From Cavia porcellus (taxonomy: Eukaryota; Chordata; Mammalia; Rodentia; Caviidae), in NCBI RefSeq assembly GCF_034190915.1, contig NW_026947491.1, positions 26,228,101 to 26,292,100 on the forward strand: a stretch of 64,000 nucleotides of DNA. Direction: 5' to 3'. The notes below the pieces were generated by a model that was not told the DNA's origin, did not search any database, and saw nothing but the letters and a program-made list of their open reading frames with translations. Each line of letters begins with the position of its first letter. Positions within the stretch are counted from its first letter, which is position 1. Positions 33,160-43,545 of the stretch are shown one piece after another. Both the position numbers and the translations under genes were made by a program.

Positions 33160-33640
33160 GTTATGCCCAAGTTATATGACCAAAGTACCTGTTCTGTATG
33201 TGCCATTTTCCTGGGTGACCTAATTGATGTGTTAGTCATTGCTCCCCTCTCCAAAGGACAGTAAATTCCTGAGAATCTGACCTAATTGATATGTTAACCA
33301 TTGCTGCCCTCTGCAAACCACAGATGTTATCTAAAATTGAGTGCTAAAATAAGTTGACAAAGGATTGTAAATCCCTGCGAGACTTCTCTGTTCTCTGCAA
33401 AGGGAAACAAAAGTCTTCCTTATTCCTTAGCAGATCAAGGATTTTCTCATTTCCTGATCCAAGCCCATAACCCCTTACTTTGTAAATCATGCTTTCTACA
33501 AAAAGTCTGAAAATTTTTGAGCGAGAGACACACAGCTTTTGCAAACTCCAACTGCACTGTGTCTCTGGGCCCAGGATAAAATAAATCAGCATTGCTTTTT
33601 TAAAAATCATGTCTTGCCTCATTTTTGGATACCAGGTTTG
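33160..33640 (+). mobile_element. Probable ERV LTR with a 62-bp duplication
   Basis: Starts near TGTTATGCCCAAG and has a degenerate tandem duplication of period 62 bp (TGACCTAATTGAT at 33,216 and 33,278), as often seen in the U3 of ERV LTRs. A polyadenylation-type GGATAAAATAAATCAGC lies at about 33,573, and a GGTTTGGGGGATCTGGGG stretch follows downstream, like a leader. There is no matching second LTR. The minus-strand frame of 147 codons across it resembles no protein. ERV class is not determined. Confidence 0.45.
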
Positions 33641-34505
33641 GGGGATCTGGGGACTTGTTTTTGGGCTACAAGACAGACCTTTCAGCCTCTTGATGCAACT
33701 CATGGGACAATCCAGTGAGCTCCAGTGTACAGACAACCCTTCTGCGCTCTCCCTCATCTGACTCTGTAAGCAGTCATTGTAAATCAATCTTGTAAATTCT
33801 TATAAAGTTGTATATCTTGCATTAAGTGTTTGTCTAATAAGCACTTAATGATACAAGGAGCATTATGTAAAATAGGGGAGGGAGAAGGAACGAGTGAATA
33901 ATAATTTCTTTCAGAAGAAAATGTAATTATGTATTAACAATACATGATACGGACATATTTTAATTTCCTGTCACTGAGAAATCTCACAGCATTAGCTAAA
34001 CAAGTTTCGGTCATACCTGTGTGATGCTATTAATAATGATATGAAATGCTTTGGGCATCTCAAGGTTTGACATGGAGTAAAACCTTAACCTCCTACCTTC
34101 AGCAGTTAAACAACGTAAGGACAATTTAGATAATGTTTTCTATTTTAGACAAAAATAGTGAACCACAAAATACATGAAGATGAAATATTAACATTACCCA
34201 TAAGGGGGTCAGTAGCTTATTCCAATAATGTGGCTCAAAATATTTGTATGCCTCCTTACACGCATGCAAATCTTACACACCTTTAAGGCCAAACATGAAA
34301 ATGTTCTCTAAACCTAGCCCTTTCTCCAAAACTAAGTTTCCATGATTTTTTCCAAGGTGATTAAAACAGACTTTTGTAATCCACTGAGTGAAAAGTTAGT
34401 CAACATTTCATATACACAAGACAAACAATGAATCCATTTTGATGAAAAAAGCCATGATCATCAACTAGCTAAGTTCACCTAGGAGAGAATTTTGATGTGT
34501 TGGCT
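33641..34505. other. Unique sequence, nothing recognised
   Basis: No repeat or exon recognised. Confidence 0.4.
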
Positions 34506-34566
34506 GACACTGACCCCAACACCTGGCAAGATGCCTGACACATAATAGGCCCTTCTATAGCAATAG
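34506..34566 (+). repeat. L2 or MIR 3'-end relic
   Basis: CCCCAACACCTGGCAAGATGCC and TGACACATAATAGGCCC match the shared 3' end motif 'ccagcacctggcacagtgcctggcacatagtaggcgc'. Confidence 0.6.
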
Positions 34567-35237
34567 ACAAGAAGATAAATATCCTTGAATTCACTGACCC
34601 CGTCTCAGTGCACACTGGTGGCAATCATCAAAATATAAAACACATACCAAGAACAGAAAATAAGAATAAGACTTCATGTAGAAATCCTCAAGTTTTCAAA
34701 TATTAAAGGAAAGCTTTGAGTGCATTAATTTGACTTGGTGGTCAGGTGGTGAAGAGAGTATCTAATGCAAAGCATTTCTCATTTCATAAGTAATAGCTCA
34801 AGGTTAAGAATAATAGTAGACGGAACTTCCGACCTAGAGCTGTGCATACCCATGGCTGCAGGGTTCCTCTACAGTAAGTTCTACTTTTAAGCCATTCATA
34901 ACAAATACATTTAGCAAATTAAATAAATGAAATGAATAGGAAAGTATCATCTCCCATGTTTACAGATACATATAACCCATCTTTTATTTACCTCATAAAG
35001 TATCTCCCAGATTTGTATCAACTTTCGAGTAATGAGCTCAGTGTAATTTCACCGCAGGGTTTCACTCAGAAACAGTCACATATATAAGCTAAATGACAAC
35101 AGCAGCAGCAGAAAACAAACAAAATCAATACAAAAAAGAAATGAAAACCCTTTAAAAAAATAAACTCAATCCACCTTATTACTTCATTCCCAATCTATGA
35201 GTCTCAAAGTCCCAGATCACCACTTCTCACAAGGCAT
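34567..35237. other. Unique sequence, nothing recognised
   Basis: AT-rich, no recognised repeat or exon. Confidence 0.4.
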
Positions 35238-35477
35238 TCACACTTTGCTGTGGGCTGACCCGGTCCACATCCCCCGCCCCGAACTCATGTGTGATCTTTT
35301 GGAGGGGGCCTCTGGGAGGAAGTCAGGGTCAGATGTGGCCACAAAGGTAGGCCTGGTGATGGGATTAGCTTCCCTATTAGAAGAGAAATCAGAAAACCTG
35401 ACTTCTCTCTCTCTCTGTCTCTCTGTCTCTCTGTCTCTCTGTATCTCTCTGTCTCTCTCTCTCTGTCTCTCTCTCTG

Positions 35478-35508
<31 letters not shown>

Positions 35509-35599
35509 GTCTCTCTCTCTGTCTCTGTCTCTCTGTCTCTCTCTCTCTGTCTCTCTCTCTGTCTCTCTCTGTCTCTCTCTCTGTCTCTCTCTCTGTCTC

Positions 35600-35650
<51 letters not shown>

Positions 35651-35843
35651 GTCTCTCTCTCTCTCTCTCTCTCCCTGGTAGCCATCTGCAAGCCAGGAAG
35701 AAAAACCTGCACCCAGAAATCAAATTATCTGGCACCTTTATCTTGGCCATTTCAGCAGCTTCCAGCACACTACAAAATAAATTCCTGCTGCTTCAGCCCC
35801 AGTCTGTGGTATTCTGCTATGGTAGCCCAAACTAAGACATACT
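35238..35843 (+). mobile_element. MLT1-type MaLR LTR with an expanded CT tract
   Basis: The 5' part has GATCTTTTGGAGGGGGCCTC and GGGAGGAAGTCAGG. The 3' part (35,674-35,843) has AGCCATCTGCAAGCCAGGAAG, CACCCAGAAATCAAATTATC, a CACCTTTATCTTGGCC block and CAGTCTGTGGTATTCTGC, which are MLT1 landmarks. The natural CTCTCT stretch of this LTR class has grown to about 270 bp. The 5' boundary is approximate. Confidence 0.7.
35401..35673. repeat. (CT)n with interspersed GT: long polypyrimidine tract
   Basis: About 270 bp of TCTCTCTCTGTCTC-type repeat. The long frames across it on both strands (Ser/Leu/Cys-rich or Arg/Glu-rich) are artefacts of the repeat. Confidence 0.95.
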
Positions 35844-35924
35844 TTTAGGAAAACAGTGATACAAAATAAAGATAATGCTGCATTCCTGTTGCTGAAAGAT
35901 TACCCCTCTCAGGATATTAGATAA

Positions 35925-36070
35925 GTACCATCACATTTAGTTCTCTCGGAAAGGATTCTCGTCATGCCATTTTACAAGTGAAGAAATGAAGGCCCATGGA
36001 AATTAAACAACTTTCATGACTCAGGAGGACCAGGGTCATAATTTAAACTAAGGTCCTCTGGCTGTCTAGT
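35925..36070 (-). repeat. MIR SINE relic, reverse
   Basis: CATGCCATTTTACAAGTGAAG, AAATGAAGGCCCATGGAAATTAAAC and GACTCAGGAGGACCAGGGTC follow the reversed MIR core. Confidence 0.7.
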
Positions 36071-36664
36071 TGGCAGCCTAAGTCCTGGACCAGATCCCCT
36101 TTTGAGACTTTTTATTAACTTGGTCTATTTCCTGTCTGGAACAATGCCAGAAAGTGGAAGATACATTTGCCAAATGAGTGGCTGGTGGCATGAAAGAATA
36201 AAGGATAAGAATATGCAGAGAGAGAATAACTAGGAGCAAAGACCCTGAAAAGAGGAGTTTTACTAGGTCTGTGTAGAAGTACAAGTAGAAGCGGTTAAAT
36301 ACCAGTGCTGCATGAAAAACTCATTAAAATCTTGCTTGTTAATTAGAGGCGGTGACGTCTGTCACTCTTCGTAGCTGGGTCAAAGTGGACAAAGATACAA
36401 CTCGAAAGGCTTTGGAAAAATCTCATGTTCTGAAAGCATTTTCCCTTTCTTCATAAATATTTTGAGAAGAAGGCTCCTCTGGACTCTGTTCCACATTTGT
36501 GCTATAAATCTGCATCAAACACAGAGATGAGGGAGTGACAAGAGCCGGGCAGTGATTTCCTCCCCCAGAACTGAGACCACCCAGGCTCTGGTGACCAGAG
36601 CTCTTCTGCTAGATAAGCAGTAATAGGTTTTCTCTTTTAAAAAATTATTTCTTTCTTTCTTTGT
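36071..36664. other. Unique sequence with CRE-like palindrome
   Basis: No repeat recognised. GTGACGTCTGTCAC (36,352-36,365) is an inverted repeat containing TGACGT, close to a TTAATTAGAG motif. Regulatory use is speculative. Confidence 0.35.
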
Positions 36665-36750
36665 GCATTTTTGGTGGTGCTGGGGATCAAATCAAGGCCT
36701 TGCACATGCTGGACAAGTGCTCTTCCAGGGAGCTCTGTCCCCAGCCCTGT
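36665..36750 (-). repeat. Older ID-type SINE, reverse
   Basis: Reverse-complemented: AGGGCTGGGGACAGAGCTCC, GAAGAGCACTTGTCCAGC and TTTGATCCCCAGCACCACC. The head has the common rodent ID form rather than the lineage-specific form at 43.5 and 55.5 kb. Confidence 0.8.
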
Positions 36751-37694
36751 GCCTTAAATGAAGCTTTATGCTGCACAGCTCATCCTCCTCCTCCCAGATG
36801 GAGGTCAGCGCAGGACTTCTGCTGGCTTTCCTTTCGTCCCTTCAGCCGCTCCTTTCTCTGCTCTTTATCTAATATGGGACTAGAAGGAAGACAAGGAAGA
36901 GGAAGGAATCACAGAGAGAAGGGGAGGTCACAAAGGCTGACTCAGGGCTTCATTTCTCCCGTGGTAACAGGCTGGCCTGGTGACTCTGAATGTTGGAAAC
37001 AGAGGCGAGCCCAGCCCCACCTCCCAGCCTGGACCACACAGCTCCCCAAGGCTGCTCTCAGGTTCCAGCAGCAGTGGAAGTGGCGGCCACTTTAGGATCC
37101 CTGGTGATGGGTCTGCTGCTGCCTGCCCTTCCCCAAAAGAGAGTGGCTAGTGCTAGCAGGGGCACCCTGGCTGGGTGGCTATGCTGAAAGAGGATCCCTG
37201 CCTCATTTCCTTAATTGCACACAAAATTGAGGCAAAATAAAGTCAAGCCAAGTAGCAAAGCTTATAACAAAAAACAGCAGTCTTCCCCTGGCCCACTCAT
37301 GTCCTCCCCTGGAAGCTAACAATGTCTCATCTCTTTGCTCTTTCCCTTATGTCTTCTGGTTCTTCCTTCGTGTTTTACAATAATGTGAGGATAATGACTT
37401 TTCAGTTTACAGCATTAGATTGACTTCTTTCTATGGAAACTGATGATTTGCACAATCACACACATGAGCTCGGGCAGACACGAATACACACTTCTCCCCT
37501 CACATCTCAACCTCCAAAGAGCCTTCTCTCACAGTCCTCAGTGGTGCCCTTTCCGTATTCCATCATCACGGCCATGTAAATATTGTTTGTAGCCAAGTCA
37601 CTGTTTACTAAAGCTACATTTTAAAACATCACATGGGGATACAATTTTGAGCCTACCAGATGGCCACAAAGCATTGATAGGGTTCGTGGTAGCT
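36751..37694. other. Unique sequence, nothing recognised
   Basis: Moderately GC-rich between 36,760 and 37,190. A plus-strand frame of 144 codons begins inside the SINE and has no recognised product. Confidence 0.4.
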
Positions 37695-37830
37695 ACTCCA
37701 TATCATGTGATCTGGGAGCTCATTTTCTGTGTCTGCTTTTCTCCTCAATAAACAGAGATAGCAGGGTTGCGTGAGCTAGAATAACTGTCATAGCTGCAAA
37801 TATGGCTTGGCACACCCTGGCCCACGATGA
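37695..37830 (+). repeat. MIR SINE relic
   Basis: GTGTCTGCTTTTCTCCTCAATAAAC, AGAGATAGCAGGGTTGCGTGAG and ATATGGCTTGGCACACCCTGG follow the forward MIR 3' half. Confidence 0.65.
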
Positions 37831-37934
37831 GCAGACATAGAATTCCTACCAGCCAGATTGTACCAGCCTTATTATTCTTTCATAGCAGTTTTCAAAGTTG
37901 TGATTGAGTATGCATGTGACCACTCATGTGGCAT

Positions 37935-38005
37935 GTGTCTCCACACTAGATTACAAGTTCTTCAAGGACAAGAACTGCATCACCTTGTTCTCATCCTCAC
38001 ACCAC
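37935..38005 (+). repeat. L2 3'-end relic
   Basis: CTCCACACTAGATTACAAG and TTCTTCAAGGACAAGAACTGC are the L2 motif 'ctagactgtaagctccttgagggcagggac'. Confidence 0.75.
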
Positions 38006-38315
38006 TGCTGGAGGAGTGCTGTGTGAGCTCTCTGACTGTACCGAAAAGGAAAGTGTGCGGGGCCCACACCCCACTGAGGCAGAGGTGTGGGGGCTCATAG
38101 TTTCTCCCTGAAGGCAGAATTGGAAACTGAGTGACAAAGGTTCCAAGCCAGCGGTCAGCAGTGTAATTCCTTCTATTGCCTTGGAAGTTCATCATGGAGG
38201 TCAAAGATGAAACATAAAAGAATTACCCCCTTTGGAAAAAGAAGCCTGGTCTAACAGAGACTGGAGAAAAAGAGCAAGAATGTAGGGGATGGTTGCTAGA
38301 TTTGGATGAAATGAG

Positions 38316-38657
38316 TGTCATGGTTTATGTTTGTGTCCCCCAGGCCTCATGAGTTTGTGTTGTTCATTTGTGATGGTTCATTGTAGAGTGCTTGGATTGA
38401 TAGTGTCAGTGCTCCACCCATATAGGGGTGGAGCCAGGATGTGATGTAATGGCAGGAAGAAGGTGTGTCTTTCTCTTTGCTGGTTCGAGTTTGCTGTTGG
38501 CGGCCGCCATGAACTGTAGCCCAGCCATGCCTGCCTGTCTTGGAGCCAACTGAGTGTGGACTGAAACCTCCAAAAACTGTAAGAAATAAACCTTTCCTTT
38601 CCCAACTTTGAGCTTCAGGTATTTTGTCTCAGCAACGAATAAAAAGTAACTAAGACA
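38316..38657 (+). mobile_element. Solo MaLR LTR with perfect 5-bp TSD
   Basis: 342 bp from TGTCATGGTTTATG to GTAACTAAGACA, with the exact duplication ATGAG on both sides (38,311-38,315 and 38,658-38,662). Terminal TG/CA and 5-bp TSD are as expected for ERVL/MaLR. It contains a GCGGCCGCC (NotI-type) stretch and the blocks TCTTGGAGCCAACTGAG and GTGGACTGAAACC. It is the best-preserved member of the subfamily seen at 2,712 and 31,089. Confidence 0.9.
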
Positions 38658-38662
38658 ATGAG

Positions 38663-39827
38663 GTAAAAGAATTTGCAAGGAGGGTATTTGCCCAGTGTCA
38701 AAACAGAATTAGGAAGTTGTCTAATTGTTTTGTTAAGTTGGTAGACTTTGTTTTTAAAGCCTATTTCAGGTTCACAGTAAAACTGAGCAGAAGATAGAGT
38801 TTCTGTCTATACCCTGTTCCCTTCCTCCAATCTAAGAGGCAGGTTTGGAGTGCAGACAAGAAGGTCCCTATGGAGAGGAGAGCATAGAGCAGAGACCTGG
38901 GTGTCTGGGACTGCTTAGGAAGGCCAGCCAACAGTGTCTTCACTGCATTGTAATGGCTGCAAGAGGAAAGAAAGGAAAGAAAAACCAATATGAACCTAGG
39001 GCGGTGCTTGGGCTCATGGTGTTTGGGAACTGGGTTATCTGGCATAAAATCTCTGCTCTGGATGAGCCTGGGTTGCAGTGATAACTGAGCTCTTTGCCTT
39101 TTATATGCAGTTCTTTCCTGAGGGATTTAGAGAGCACTGACAGAACAGCTCTATTAAATGATCCCCAATTATCAACTTCACAGGCAGGAAGGTGATTAAA
39201 ATTTAATGACATAACCCAGCTTGTTGCCATTCAATAGAGCAGCTGTCATCTTCCTGTCAAGGAGAATAAAGAAGTGGGAAAGTTAAAAAGAAAAAAGCAG
39301 AGGGATCTTTTTAAGGCAAAAGTCTTCATTTGACAAGATAGGAGACTAAATCAGCCAAGCAAAGAAAAAGATCAAAAGTGATTTTGCCTCATAATTACTG
39401 ACTTAGAGTCTGCATGTCAAATGGTTACTATTTATGGATTTAATAAGGAAAGAAATCCTTAGTCTGTGCTCCAATATGCTTAGTCACGACATTCTTATCA
39501 ATAAGCCACACATTAACATGCCTGCACTTTCTAGTTTTTATGCTAAATGGGCTACTAAGGTTGCACTTTAGTCTGACTAGGATATGTGACAGTAACATGA
39601 CAACTGGTTCAAGTTCATCATCTGTAATGAATGAGTGACAACCCTGGCAGTGCTCAGCGCCATCACTGAAGACACACAAAAGCAGCACCTTTGGAGTACA
39701 TCTCCTGCCTGCACACATCACCCACTCTGGAGTCCACACTACTCAGAGGGAGCTCTAAGAAGATTCTCTAGTCAGTCTCGGAAGGAAGGCTGAGATTTGA
39801 GCATGTGGCCTGAAGAGCCAGCAGCAA

Positions 39828-39829
<2 letters not shown>
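38663..39829. other. Unique sequence; possible conserved non-coding stretch
   Basis: No repeat recognised. The stretch around 39,090-39,430 is AT-rich with TTTAATGACATAACCC and AATGATCCCCAATTATC motifs and has the texture of conserved non-coding DNA. This is an impression only. Confidence 0.3.

Positions 39830-39868
<39 letters not shown>
39829..39868. repeat. (TG)n microsatellite
   Basis: About 40 bp of uninterrupted TG. Confidence 0.97.
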
Positions 39869-39869
<1 letters not shown>

Positions 39870-39870
<1 letters not shown>

Positions 39871-40641
39871 CAACCACTCATACTCACTGATGAATATTAA
39901 GCTATAAATCACCTCAATGTGATTATGACATATGACAAACACAACAGCTTCCTCTATATAATCAACTGCCCCTATGGGCATTTTATAGACAGGCAGGTGA
40001 TACAGGCTACAAGATGGATCTTTGCAAGTCTTGAAGATGCTTTTTCTTCATGCCACAGTATCACAGAGACAGATCTCAGACAGCATTTTCCGCTGGGAGC
40101 CAGTGTCAGCTGGAAGGGAGCTCTTGGGCAGCATCCTCAGTTGCTCCATGTGGTCCCAAGTCATTGCTCCTGTCAACAAGGATGTCTCTCATTTCCCCTT
40201 TCCAGTCCTCAACCTCTCCCATCCTCTCCACTCCTATCCTGAACCAGCAGGCTGCCATCCAGAGCCACGGCCCACATCCATCAACCACATGTGACAGGCA
40301 TTCAGGAAGAACATTTGCTCCAACAGCAAGCTCAGAAAGAGGACCACAGAGCTACTCAGTACAACACTGAGGATAAGCCACTGTGGTATCACTCTGAAGC
40401 ACTAGCAGATCCTCTTCAGAAGAAGCCAATTGTCTCTGCTGCTGAGAGTGGTAACTGCCTCTTTACAGACTAAAGACTGCTTCACCCTAGCCCAACATCA
40501 CGTCCCTTCCTAGAGTGGCCAGCAGTTAATGACTGAGCAGATAAAGGTGTTCATCTCAAACATACTCTTCCATAAGCATCCAGCAGGAAGAACTCATTTT
40601 AGACTCTGCTCTGGGCATTGATCTACAGTACGGATAGTTCT

Positions 40642-40696
<55 letters not shown>

Positions 40697-41159
40697 GGAA
40701 CCTAACAAGTGTTTGGAGCTGTAGGAGGTCACTTCCTCCCATTTCACCATAATGACCCTCTCTTTGGTGCTGGCTGAAGTGTAGATAGTTGCGAACCTTG
40801 TGGGGTGACTCGTCTTTAGAAATTATACCAGTGAGCTGTTGGGTTGACATAAGAGTGGAAGGGAATGCATTAGCTGGTACCTGAGATATGTAGGGGAAGA
40901 GCAGTTACAAGAATAATTGAATTAGTTTGCTCATGACATGCCAGGGATTGCAAGGGCCGTGTCAGTGGGAGGAAGGAAATGAATAATGAGGAGTAGAGAG
41001 ATTGATTGCTGATTAAGAGCTATCTGAGAGCCAGGAGCCTTCTGACAGGCTTTCAGAGATGCAGCACACTTTGAAGAGAGGGCAGAGAGCACTGAGCACC
41101 AGACCTGGCCCTTAATTGTCAGAATTAAAAAAAAAATCAAACTCTCACCAAAAGCAGGT
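39870..41159. other. Unassigned sequence
   Basis: Contains a second microsatellite (listed separately). Overlapping frames at 39,919-40,473 in three registers have no recognised product. Part of this could be further ERVL-derived DNA, but I cannot show it. Confidence 0.3.
40643..40693. repeat. (TG)n microsatellite
   Basis: About 50 bp of TG repeat, 0.8 kb from a similar tract. Confidence 0.97.
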
Positions 41160-42611
41160 CTGCTACACCAAGGTCAGTGGTTGAGAAAGAATAGAAATCT
41201 AATACATCAGAGGAAACCTCTGGCTCGATGCACCCCAAATCTTTAGGCTGGAGTCCCCAGAGCCTTCTGAAAGTTACAGAAGTGGCTCTCTGCTATGTGC
41301 AACTGACTCTTCTTCCATTATCACTGGAAGATAGTGCAGAGGCCTCCCTCCTCTTGCGCATAAGATATAGTCCTCACTGGGTCCCAAAGCTACTACAAAC
41401 TCTATCTGGCATAGATCAGCAGAAGCACACAGAGAATTATACTTTGAGCATGCACAATCAAGGGGGCCAAGAGGTCAGGTGAGATAACAAAGATCACTGA
41501 CCTGAGAGCATTCTCCTGGGAAACATCTCTTGGTGAAGAGCCCAGGAGATGGTGTGAACTTTCTCCTAACAAGTCTCCAAGAGGCAAGCAGAAACAGTAC
41601 CAGGTTAAGTGAGGTAGGAAAGTCAGAGGGGATCAATGACCTTGGAAAGTGGCTTGAAAGGCTCTGAGAAAGGATGTGCTGCCACGGGTATACACTGCGA
41701 GGCCCAAATGGTTATATAGCCTAGGAAGGTGCAGAGGATATATCATTTACTGAAGTCACCAAGGACACATTAGCGAGTTGCTTGGCAGTGTGTTTGTCTG
41801 CCAAGGAGAAATGACAGGAGGGAAGGCCATGACATCATTATGCTAATTGATCATGATGTGAAAGACTGAATCTCAAAACAGCAGAGGACACTTAGCAGGA
41901 CTTGGCTGTCAAAACCCAGGTGAGATTGGTTACACTAACGAGCATCTAGGCTGAGTGCTGTGCACCCTGAACCACATACAGAGTTCTTGGGATGACATCC
42001 TAGAGATCAAATCCATGGGTGATGAACAAGGATATGACTCAGGTTGTCACAAAATAAGTCAAGTTTGGACTACCAGGATTCTGGAGGCAATGTCCTCCAG
42101 TAAGAAGTCGGAGTCCCCGCAGAGTTTCTAGAGTGAGTTCTCATAAACTGAACCCACTGACTGCCAAGCAAGGAGGTCGGCAAAATGAGGGGAATCTCCC
42201 ACACCCCTCCCACATGGGTGAACATACACAGGAAATTAGGGAGGGTCTTGCAGATCCCTCTCTGAAGGAGCCTATGGTTTTTTTCATTTTTAAACTATGC
42301 AGTGGAAAAAGATCTAAACATTTTGGGGGAAACCAGTGAACATAGGACCCCAAGTTGACACTGGAATCCTGACTCATCCTTACACTCTGTGCCTTAGAGA
42401 GGAGGTTTAGGAGACTAGTAATCCATGGAATCCTGCCACAGGTCTGTTCCCAGTGCTCCCATCGGACCCACAGACCCATCCAGTAAGCATCTCTCGACTC
42501 TCCAAGCACAGTAATTCAAAAAAGTATACTTGGTAGGTAAGACAATCCCTGCATTAAACTCCTGAATGCCGAGGTATATACCGTCCTAACAGGAAATAGC
42601 AAATAGAAGCT

Positions 42612-42809
42612 TTGAAAACCGACTCCTACCAGTGGCAGCTGCTCTACAGTTTCACTTGTGGAGTGCTTGTAAAAGACAGTGGCAAGAAAAAACCCTCCCC
42701 ACAGGCAGAGCTGCATGTGGTACCTCCAGTCACCTACTTTGCTTTGAACAGAAATGGCCTCAAATTAGAACACATGTGGAATGATGAGGAGTGGAAAACA
42801 GCTCATTAG
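42612..42809 (+). pseudogene. ERVL pol relic, RNase H region
   Basis: The open piece contains a GVLVKDSGKK segment followed by SPQAELHVV, the conserved 'QAELxAV' acid-containing motif of retroviral RNase H. A segment corresponding to the RNase H/integrase linker follows. The frame is short and isolated, so it is a fossil. Confidence 0.55.
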
Positions 42810-43211
42810 AAGTCTAGAAGGAGAAAATTCAGCATACCAGGACAAGCATGTCCTGGGTGGGGGCATGAGACTGGACTTGCCGAAATGGGTAGTGCGTGTG
42901 AACGCCCAGCAGAGAGCACAAAGAGTCGATGAACCAGAGGATCACGGGGGACCCTTATGCTCAGCAAACCCAGTGCTAGCATGGTGAGCAGCGAAAGAAG
43001 CAGCCTCTGAAGGAAGGAGAAGTTGGGCTGGCTCAGCAACTGCAGCCCAGCTCCCTAACTAAGGCCAGTGTAGCCACTGCTGCTATACCCAGCCTGCCAG
43101 CAGTGGGTATCAACATGATGTCGGTGTGAAGCCAGCCAGTTAATTTGTGCTGCCCAGTGATGACACTGGACTCCACCTACCCGGCAAGAGTAAGAAATTT
43201 GTTTTGAGTGG

Positions 43212-43397
43212 ATGAGATACATACATCATTCTCACTTGGCCTGGGGCAAATGCAATGAATGCTCCAGTGTCACACACAGCATTGTGTCAGAGCAGGGGAC
43301 ACACTTTGCACTGAAAGCAGCATGTAGTGGCCCCATAATCAAAGGCTCCATCAGGCACAGCACTGAGACAAGGAGCTGCCAGCCTGACATGTCGTGA
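43212..43397 (+). pseudogene. ERVL pol relic, integrase core
   Basis: A SEQGTHFAL segment corresponds to the 'SDxGxxFT' catalytic-aspartate motif of the integrase core; the Asp position reads Glu here. The surrounding peptide follows ERVL-type integrase with stops on both sides. Confidence 0.5.
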
Positions 43398-43444
43398 AAA
43401 TAGCCTGTTAATTGCATAGCTGAGAACTTTGGGTACCATATTTC

Positions 43445-43545
43445 TTTTTTTTTTTTTTTTCGTTTTTATCGGTACCAGGGATTGAACTCACGACGGCCTG
43501 CTTGCAAGGCAGGCGCTTATGCCGCTGAGCTAAATCCCCAGCCCC
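43445..43545 (-). repeat. Young ID-type SINE, reverse, perfect 15-bp TSD
   Basis: The exact repeat TGGGTACCATATTTC flanks it at 43,430-43,444 and 43,546-43,560. On the minus strand: GGGGCTGGGGATTTAGCTC (box A region), AGCGGCATAAGCGCCTGCC, a box-B-like GAGTTCAATCCC, then GGTACCG and an A-tail seen as the T-run 43,445-43,460. The tRNA-like head is unlike the mouse/rat ID head I know and shares the GGCATAAG form with the copy at 55,500. Confidence 0.92.

Noticed and set aside
35197..35835. Reading frames of 107-212 codons on both strands (Ser/Leu/Cys-rich and Arg/Glu-rich)
   Set aside because: They are translations of a CT/GA dinucleotide tract inside an LTR; any frame through such a tract stays open.
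36661..37095. 144-codon plus-strand frame
   Set aside because: Starts inside an ID SINE and runs through GC-rich DNA with no motif; base composition explains it.
40556..40850. His/Thr-rich minus-strand frames
   Set aside because: Translation of the (TG)n microsatellite; the same applies to 39,772-39,981.
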